Below, piece after piece: positions 35,744 to 40,566 of a stretch of DNA of 40,566 nucleotides; the stretch's first letter is position 1; the number at the start of each line of letters is the position of its first letter. Below the pieces are notes generated by a model. The model made no database searches. It was not told the origin of the DNA and saw nothing but the letters and a program-made list of their open reading frames with translations. This DNA is from a virus. The stretch covers positions 1 to 40,566 of IMG/VR virus record IMGVR_UViG_3300043395_003236; one strand, given 5' to 3'. A program made the position numbers and the translations under genes.

Positions 35744-36375
35744 AGATCACGGTGCGTTCCGTGACGGTCAACGGGAACAGCGGCCCAGCGCGTGGCATGA
35801 CCCTGAAGAACCTGCACCTGATGACACCGGAAGGCCGGGCACAGGTGTTGGAAGCCTCAGCCGCATGTGTGGGGCGAACCTTCGTGGAAATGCAGCAGGA
35901 GGCGGCGGCGGCCGTCCCCGAGCGGCGTTACCAGCAACCGGGTGAACGGATTCCTCAGATCCTGAACGTCTGCCCGGCCTGCGGTGCAACGCGGGCTGAG
36001 GGCCTGCTCGGTCGGTTCGGAGACGCGTGGGCAAGGGTCACGGCGAACGGCAAACTGGTCGGAGCTATGGAGGCTGACGGCGGCCCGGTGCTTTGTGTGA
36101 CGGGGCAACGGCGGTGCGAAGGCTGTCAGCATATCTGGCTGCCTCGGTACCTGGCGTTTGCCGGCGACGACCATTACCCGAGCGGCGGCTGGTCGGACTT
36201 CATCGGGGCCTTTGACACGGCCGAGCAGGCACGCGACGCCATCTGCGAGCAGGAACCTACCCGTATCGCCGGGAAGCGGCGGTGTGTAAACTCGTGGGGG
36301 CACATCGTGGATGCGGTGACCGCGATGCGGATCACCGAGGACGAGATCAGGCCTTGGGAATTTCTCGAACAGTGA
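35722..36375 (+). CDS. Zinc-ribbon protein
   Basis: A 217-residue protein starting at GTG 35722. Two CxxC pairs, C84-x-x-C87 (NVCPACG) and C132-x-x-C135 (RRCEGCQ), 45 residues apart, make a probable zinc ribbon. The N-terminus is beta-like (KQIEITVRSVTVNG), and the C-terminal part is helical with WGHIVDAVTAMRI. It is the longest of the CxxC series, and the series ends here. Function unknown. Confidence 0.52.
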   Translation: MDEIKQIEITVRSVTVNGNSGPARGMTLKNLHLMTPEGRAQVLEASAACVGRTFVEMQQEAAAAVPERRYQQPGERIPQILNVCPACGATRAEGLLGRFGDAWARVTANGKLVGAMEADGGPVLCVTGQRRCEGCQHIWLPRYLAFAGDDHYPSGGWSDFIGAFDTAEQARDAICEQEPTRIAGKRRCVNSWGHIVDAVTAMRITEDEIRPWEFLEQ

Positions 36376-36385
36376 GGGGGTACTG

Positions 36386-36574
36386 ATGCTGATTTACAGC
36401 CACAAGGCCACACACGACGTGGAGGATCAGTTACCAGAGGATCTTCCACCAAAGGCCCGCGATGCGATTTTGCGGGTGGCTATCGCAGCCCGAACTCCCG
36501 GAACGGCTAAGGTGTCTGGCGGAAATACTGGCGGCGGCTGTTCGAGAGCGAAACGAACTGCAAGTGGAGATTGA
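36386..36574 (+). CDS. Small uncertain frame upstream of the thioredoxin-like gene
   Basis: A 62-residue frame opening MLIYSHKATHDVEDQLPEDL, with a plausible amphipathic start but a Gly/Ser-rich low-complexity end (GGNTGGGCSRAK). The second half overlaps the 36462 frame, whose sequence looks more natural. A frameshift joining the two would make a sensible single protein; otherwise these are two overlapping small genes. Confidence 0.35.
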   Translation: MLIYSHKATHDVEDQLPEDLPPKARDAILRVAIAARTPGTAKVSGGNTGGGCSRAKRTASGD

Positions 36575-36629
36575 CGATCGGGATAAGTGGGCCATGCCGA
36601 TTGCGTATTATCGTTTGCGGAATGACTGA
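36462..36629 (+). CDS. 55-residue helical protein candidate
   Basis: A 55-residue frame starting ATGCGATTTTGCGGG with AAAGG just upstream. It codes for a well-formed helical peptide (PELPERLRCLAEILAAAVRERNEL, then QVEIDDRDKWAMPIAYYRLRN) that reads like a real C-terminus. It overlaps the 36386 frame by 113 bp in another phase. It may be an independent gene or the shifted continuation of that gene. Confidence 0.42.
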   Translation: MRFCGWLSQPELPERLRCLAEILAAAVRERNELQVEIDDRDKWAMPIAYYRLRND

Positions 36630-36663
36630 GGCCCCGTGGAACATTTGTGCAAAGGAGCGACGC

Positions 36664-37326
36664 ATGCTTTGGGCCATTATTTTCGGGCTGGCCGTCCTGT
36701 GGGATCAGCCCTTCGTGGTGACGGACTCAGTTGGTTCCTCAGGCGATCAGGCGTTTGTGGTCACGGTGACGGAGCAGCCTCTCGAAACCGTCGAAGTGAC
36801 GGCCCGGCCGGAACTGAACTTCTACACGCAGCCGAACTGCGGCCCCTGCCTCACGATGGAACGCGAGGTTCTACCGGTGCTCGAGGCGGCCGGCTGGAAA
36901 ATCAACCGGATCAACATCCGGGAAGTGAATTCCCCGAGTGTCAGCCGCACTCCCACAAGCCGGCTGGTCATCGACGGGAAGGAGGTGGGCAATTGGAAAT
37001 TGGGCGTATGGTCAGCCGAAAGCCTGCAGCAGGCCTTTGCACAGAGTTCGCCAGTGGCGGGCACAGTGGCCGGCACAACTGTGGGCGGCGGCCCAAAGCG
37101 GAATCCTTCCTTGTGGCGGCCGGGGGGCGACTGCTATGAATCACGCGAAGCAATGATTCGGCACCTGCTGAATAACGGGATCCACCGTGGAACCGTGAGC
37201 AGGGAAACGCTCGACGGGCTGAGTGACGATGCTCTTTCGCAGATGCACGAGTCTCAGCACCGGGCGGCCGGCGATGTCGTTCGGAACGGGAGATGGGTGC
37301 AACGATGGAGTTCAAAACCCCGATGA
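36664..37326 (+). CDS. Exported thioredoxin-like protein
   Basis: A 220-residue protein starting at ATG 36664 after AAAGGAG. A short hydrophobic N-terminus (MLWAIIFGLAVLW) is a likely signal peptide or anchor. Residues about 48-140 are a thioredoxin/glutaredoxin fold with active site C59-G-P-C62 (FYTQPNCGPC) and a TPTSRLVIDGKEVG cis-Pro strand. The C-terminal 80 residues (GGGPKRNPSLWRPGG, then helical) are of unknown role. If exported, it could reduce, oxidise or isomerise disulfides outside the cytoplasm, which is of interest beside the cysteine protease and the cysteine-rich virion protein. A GTG/ATG frame upstream of 36664 is not needed. Confidence 0.7.
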   Translation: MLWAIIFGLAVLWDQPFVVTDSVGSSGDQAFVVTVTEQPLETVEVTARPELNFYTQPNCGPCLTMEREVLPVLEAAGWKINRINIREVNSPSVSRTPTSRLVIDGKEVGNWKLGVWSAESLQQAFAQSSPVAGTVAGTTVGGGPKRNPSLWRPGGDCYESREAMIRHLLNNGIHRGTVSRETLDGLSDDALSQMHESQHRAAGDVVRNGRWVQRWSSKPR

Positions 37327-37739
37327 GGAGCAAGACCGTGATCTTCGGCCTGCTGCAGATCACGGTGGCGGTTTGTGCAGTTCTTTTGGCTGACGGCTGG
37401 ATCCAATCGCATCCGCGGGCGATCTCAGCGATCGGCATCGTCAGCGGCATCGCAACCATCGTCCTGCGATTCCTCACGACGGGGCCGATCGCCTGGCCTG
37501 ACGAACAGCGGCTGGATATCAACGGGAACTCACGCACGACGTGGTATTTCCAGCAGTACCGTGAGATCCCGCCAAACACCGAACTGCGATCCGGGGACGA
37601 GTGGTCGATCGCCGGGGCGAAGGAACCAGTGTGGTGGCCGATCCGGCCTGAGGAGATCGGGCGTGTCATTCCGCCTTTCAGCGACTACAGTTATCGGCGG
37701 CCTGTGCAAAGTTCCGCGGGGGACTTGGGGCCAAAGTGA
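37323..37739 (+). CDS. Holin-like membrane protein
   Basis: A 138-residue protein with two transmembrane helices, about 5-24 (TVIFGLLQITVAVCAVLLAD) and 33-52 (AISAIGIVSGIATIVLRFLT), with a basic N-terminus and a polar C-terminal domain. The opening MRSKTVIFG and the LRFLTTGPI end of the second helix resemble small phage holin-type proteins. The start overlaps the thioredoxin-like stop (ATGA); an upstream in-frame ATG at 37305 is the alternative. Its place in the exit region, followed by another membrane protein, supports a holin, but the cytoplasmic tail is longer than usual. Confidence 0.5.
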   Translation: MRSKTVIFGLLQITVAVCAVLLADGWIQSHPRAISAIGIVSGIATIVLRFLTTGPIAWPDEQRLDINGNSRTTWYFQQYREIPPNTELRSGDEWSIAGAKEPVWWPIRPEEIGRVIPPFSDYSYRRPVQSSAGDLGPK

Positions 37740-37767
37740 CCAAGTGACTGGCAAAGGGGAACGGGCA

Positions 37768-38109
37768 ATGTTCGCAGCGACGACGCAGTTGGCGGATCTC
37801 TCGATCTGGGATAAGTATGGGCTTCCGGGCCTGATCATCGGCTTTCTGCTGATCGCGTTTGTGTGGTTTGGGCGGTGGGTTCTCGCGCGAACGGCTGAGG
37901 CTGACGTGCGGCAGCAGGAGTTTCTTGACCGGCTGCTCGAGCAACATCGTGAGGAACGCCGCGAGTGGCGGGTAGATGCTGACAGCCGATCGGCTGAACA
38001 TACCGCGGCCCTCCGCGAACTCCACACGCGGACTCTGGAAGCCTGCGACCGAAACTCAGCAGCCTGCACGGCCCTGGCAACCGAGATCCGCCAGTGGTCG
38101 CCAAGTTGA
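37768..38109 (+). CDS. Single-pass membrane protein with coiled coil
   Basis: A 113-residue protein with one transmembrane helix at about 18-39 (GLPGLIIGFLLIAFVWFGRWVL), followed by an Arg/Glu-rich coiled coil (about 45-110). This N-anchor plus helical tail is the layout of Rz-type spanins and of some holins or antiholins. No signal peptide apart from the anchor. It follows AAAGGGGA at 37754 and ends just before a terminator. Lysis accessory is an inference. Confidence 0.5.
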   Translation: MFAATTQLADLSIWDKYGLPGLIIGFLLIAFVWFGRWVLARTAEADVRQQEFLDRLLEQHREERREWRVDADSRSAEHTAALRELHTRTLEACDRNSAACTALATEIRQWSPS

Positions 38110-38119
38110 CCGAAGTTCG

Positions 38120-38145
38120 AGCCGGCACTGTGGTGCCGGCTTTTT
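38120..38145 (+). terminator. Terminator after the membrane protein gene
   Basis: AGCCGGCAC (38120-38128) and GTGCCGGC (38133-38140) pair around TGTG, followed by TTTTT. It separates the exit genes from the last two genes. Confidence 0.85.
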
Positions 38146-38187
38146 CCATTTGTGCAAAGGCGGCCGACAAACTGTGGAGAGCAGGGC

Positions 38188-38613
38188 ATGAAGCCGGGTG
38201 AACTGATTCTGCTGATCAATCTCTTGATGGGCCTCCTGACGATCGGCGTGGCGGGGCTAGTGCTCCAGATCTGGATGCCGACGTTTCGGAAGTGGGACCG
38301 GCGAACATGGATGGGGCCACACGAATGGCTGCTGCTTGGAATAACGCTCGGGTTCACAGCAACGATGGGTGATAACATCTTCTGGGGGATCACCTGGTAT
38401 TCAAAACTGCGGGCGTGGCCGACTTCACAATGGTGGTTTGATCACGGGCCGTGGGCAAACCTGGCGTTCCGTCACATCGGAAAGATCTGTGCAGCGATGT
38501 GCCACCTTGAGGCGGCCCGGCAGGCCAGCGTGATCACTTCGGAGGATCTGGCAACGCGAACCGCAGTGGTGATCGCGGGATCGACGACGGCCTTTGTGGT
38601 TTTGCTTTTCTAA
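38188..38613 (+). CDS. Three-helix membrane protein
   Basis: A 141-residue protein with hydrophobic helices at about 6-29 (LILLINLLMGLLTIGVAGLVLQIW), 46-69 (EWLLLGITLGFTATMGDNIFWG) and 124-141 (TAVVIAGSTTAFVVLLF), with a Trp-rich segment and an Ala/His-rich helix between. It could be a second holin or another membrane protein. The start 38188 has weak GGGC upstream; earlier in-frame ATG codons extend into the previous intergenic region. Not recognised. Confidence 0.5.
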   Translation: MKPGELILLINLLMGLLTIGVAGLVLQIWMPTFRKWDRRTWMGPHEWLLLGITLGFTATMGDNIFWGITWYSKLRAWPTSQWWFDHGPWANLAFRHIGKICAAMCHLEAARQASVITSEDLATRTAVVIAGSTTAFVVLLF

Positions 38614-38625
38614 GGGGAAGTTTCC

Positions 38626-40566
38626 ATGCCGGTGTTACCAATCCATCAAGCAGCGGATATGAGCTTCGATCCGTCAGCCTGCGTAGTCCTGACGGCAGCA
38701 AACCTGCAGGCAGCGCTGCTGGAGGTCGACACGGAGTTGGCAGCAATCCCGTCGTCCTATCAACCACTGGACGCTGACCTGACGGCGATCGCGGCCCTCA
38801 CCGGCACCAACACTCTATACTATCGGCAGGCTGCAAACACGTGGGCGGCGGTCACCATCGGCGGAGGTCTCTCGTTCTCAGGCGGCACGCTGCAGACCAG
38901 CGGGGTGCTGCTGACCGCCAACAACCTTTCCGAACTGACGGCAACGGCCGCGACGGCCCGGTCGAACCTCGGGCTCGGAACAATGGCCGTGGAGGCGGCA
39001 TCGACGTATCTGACGGTGGCGGCGGCCGCGGCCGGGTACCAACCTCTCGACGGGGATCTTTCAGCGATCGCGGCCCTCACGGGCACGAACACCCTGTACT
39101 ATCGGTCGGCAATCAACACCTGGTCAGCGGTGACGATCGGGACCGGGCTATCCTTCTCAGCCGGCACACTTTCATTTACTGGTGGTGGAATCACGTCGCT
39201 CGGTGGTCAGACTGGAGCAACGCAGACATTCTTAACAAGCACAACCGGCACTGACTTCACGATCAGCAGTTCCGCGAACGTTCATACCTTCGCAATCCCG
39301 GATGCTAGTGCTACGTCGCGGGGACTGGTGACGACCGGAGCACAGACGTTTGCGGGACAGAAGACGTTTGCGCAGGGAACGCTGACATCGTCCGCTCCAT
39401 TAACGCTCACGCAGACGTGGAACAGCGGTGCCACGACATTCACTGGTGCATTGGTCAATATCACCGACACTGCCTCTGCTTCTGCTTCACTGCTCCAAGA
39501 TTGGCAGGTTGGTGGTTCGAGTAAAGTGACTCTCCGAAAAGACGGTCAAATGTCTTTCTGGGGAACTGGAAGTGGACTTGGTCTTGCTCAGTTGCAAGGT
39601 GGAGGAGGTAGCTCTTGGTTCATCTATTCAGGTGGAACATTTCAATCACCATTGTTTAACTGCAACGGTTGGTTCGGAATGGTTGATGGTGCCGCTGGTG
39701 GTGTGCAGTTCTTTTCTGGTCACGGAATTGTCTGGTCAGGAACAGGAGCGTCAGGGTTGCTTACACGAAACAGTCTGACTGGTGACATTGGCTTGTTTCG
39801 TGGCGGGGCGGGAATAATAGAGCAACGATACAGTACGACCGCTCAGTCTTACTTATTGTACAATACTTATTCTTCATCAACTAATAATGAGTCTTTTAAG
39901 ACTTCTTGGGTTTCTAATGAAGCTAGAATGGGCACTGCCGTTGGTTCTGCTGGAGGCACCCGTAGAAACGTAGTTCTTGGATCATGGAGTTCTGCTGGAA
40001 CATGGTCTCCTGCAATTACAGTAAATGGAACATCACAAGCTACAACAATAAATGGTACACTTACATGTAACAATGCTGTAACCTTTGGTGGAAATCTTTA
40101 TGTTGGTGGCCATATTGATTTACCGTATGGTCTATCTAAATTAAGATGTTTTGAAGACACCACTACCAATATCGCGCTCGCCCCCGACTCAGTAATTATT
40201 GCTGCGAACTCAAGAACAGTAATAGACCTTACATCCTCCTATTGCAATTTTACACCGCAAGGTGCAGTTACCGTTGCTCCAGCAGCCTCAACCAGTGGAT
40301 CAAAGACTGATTTTGTAGTAACTGCTCCAGCCCATACGGCTCAAACAGCTTCCACAGAGTCACCATCTGTAAACTTTAACCTAAGTGCGACAAAGCAGTT
40401 TGCTACTGGCAGCATCACGACGCAGCGAGCCTTCCGCATTCAGGCACCGACGTATGCCTTTGCATCTGCAAGTACAATCACAAACGCAGCAACACTTTCG
40501 ATCAGCGGTGCTCCTGTCGCTGGCACCAACGCAACACTAACAAACAGCTATGCCCTCTGGGTTGAA
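38626..40566 (+). CDS. Tail fibre / receptor-binding protein, cut by window end
   Basis: A frame open for 647 codons from ATG 38626 (AGGGGAAG upstream) to the right edge, without a stop. The N-terminus has Ala-rich segments (VLTAANLQAALLEVDTEL) and two copies of a 45-residue beta module (about 45-89 and 138-182), followed by NLGLGTMAVEAAST-type and FAGQKTFAQGT segments that are common in tail fibres. The C-terminal part is Gly/Ser/Thr/Asn-rich beta sequence. The GC content falls from about 68 percent (39001-39060) to about 28 percent (39841-39900), suggesting a swapped distal domain. Receptor-binding is inferred; the end and any chaperone domain lie outside the window. Confidence 0.75.
   Translation, partial: MPVLPIHQAADMSFDPSACVVLTAANLQAALLEVDTELAAIPSSYQPLDADLTAIAALTGTNTLYYRQAANTWAAVTIGGGLSFSGGTLQTSGVLLTANNLSELTATAATARSNLGLGTMAVEAASTYLTVAAAAAGYQPLDGDLSAIAALTGTNTLYYRSAINTWSAVTIGTGLSFSAGTLSFTGGGITSLGGQTGATQTFLTSTTGTDFTISSSANVHTFAIPDASATSRGLVTTGAQTFAGQKTFAQGTLTSSAPLTLTQTWNSGATTFTGALVNITDTASASASLLQDWQVGGSSKVTLRKDGQMSFWGTGSGLGLAQLQGGGGSSWFIYSGGTFQSPLFNCNGWFGMVDGAAGGVQFFSGHGIVWSGTGASGLLTRNSLTGDIGLFRGGAGIIEQRYSTTAQSYLLYNTYSSSTNNESFKTSWVSNEARMGTAVGSAGGTRRNVVLGSWSSAGTWSPAITVNGTSQATTINGTLTCNNAVTFGGNLYVGGHIDLPYGLSKLRCFEDTTTNIALAPDSVIIAANSRTVIDLTSSYCNFTPQGAVTVAPAASTSGSKTDFVVTAPAHTAQTASTESPSVNFNLSATKQFATGSITTQRAFRIQAPTYAFASASTITNAATLSISGAPVAGTNATLTNSYALWVE
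38758..39171 (+). repeat. Tandem duplication inside the tail fibre gene
   Basis: A 45-codon module at 38758-38892 recurs at 39037-39171, starting YQPLD and ending GLSFS-x-GTL, with 38 of 45 residues identical. The two copies are 279 bp apart. The DNA is less conserved than the protein, implying an old duplication under selection. Confidence 0.75.

Overview
The window looks like 40.6 kb of one double-stranded DNA tailed-phage genome (or prophage). Every supportable gene is on the + strand, tightly packed, often with ATGA stop/start overlaps. A long non-contractile tail (siphovirus type) is inferred from a lambda-like packaging and head order, a tail tube protein, a frameshifted tail chaperone and a tape measure, with no sheath or baseplate-wedge genes. 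No integrase, excisionase or phage repressor was recognised, so lifestyle cannot be decided. The host is probably a planctomycete. The direct clue is a segment of the 29201-30103 protein resembling the TIGR02996 domain that is common in Planctomycetes. The high GC content and the general style of several proteins agree, but this remains an inference.

Layout. (1) 0.1-4.9 kb: a ParB-domain/DNA methyltransferase fusion, a small gene, small and large terminase subunits (lambda Nu1/gpA type), and a proline-rich zinc-ribbon protein ending at a strong terminator. (2) 5.1-19.8 kb: morphogenesis, namely a gpW-like connector, portal, a protease-scaffold-capsid fusion with a possible internal start, a beta-rich presumed decoration protein, connectors, tail tube, the G/GT chaperone pair with an A AAA AAC -1 frameshift site, tape measure, unrecognised tail genes, and a 568-residue protein with 38 cysteines. 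Directly behind it lie a glycosyltransferase-like gene, a methyltransferase and a 2-oxoglutarate/Fe(II) oxygenase. (3) 19.8-23.6 kb: an array of small genes led by an amidoligase. Its promoters share an inverted-repeat operator around the -35 box, a conserved leader and an identical start-associated sequence (CTCAGGAGAG), with hairpins and terminators between units. (4) 23.6-31.6 kb: early genes, including a CsrA-like candidate, an HNH nuclease, a RecT-like annealing candidate, a ribbon-helix-helix-like protein under another copy of the operator, an O-like initiator with iteron-like repeats, and a DnaB-type helicase. (5) 31.6-38.6 kb: a structured non-coding region, an exported protein, a papain-family cysteine protease with the full Q-C-H-N set, a run of CxxC proteins, an exported thioredoxin-like protein and three small membrane proteins, one holin-like. 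(6) 38.6 kb to the right edge: the start of a tail-fibre gene that turns abruptly AT-rich and is cut by the window end.

Working together, regions 1-2 package and build the particle, region 4 replicates and recombines DNA, and region 5 plausibly handles host exit. No conventional lysozyme, amidase or transglycosylase was recognised, so the papain-like protease is the best lysin candidate. The most unusual parts are the coordinated promoter/operator/start-sequence array, the cysteine-rich protein with its putative modification enzymes, and the protease-centred exit region.
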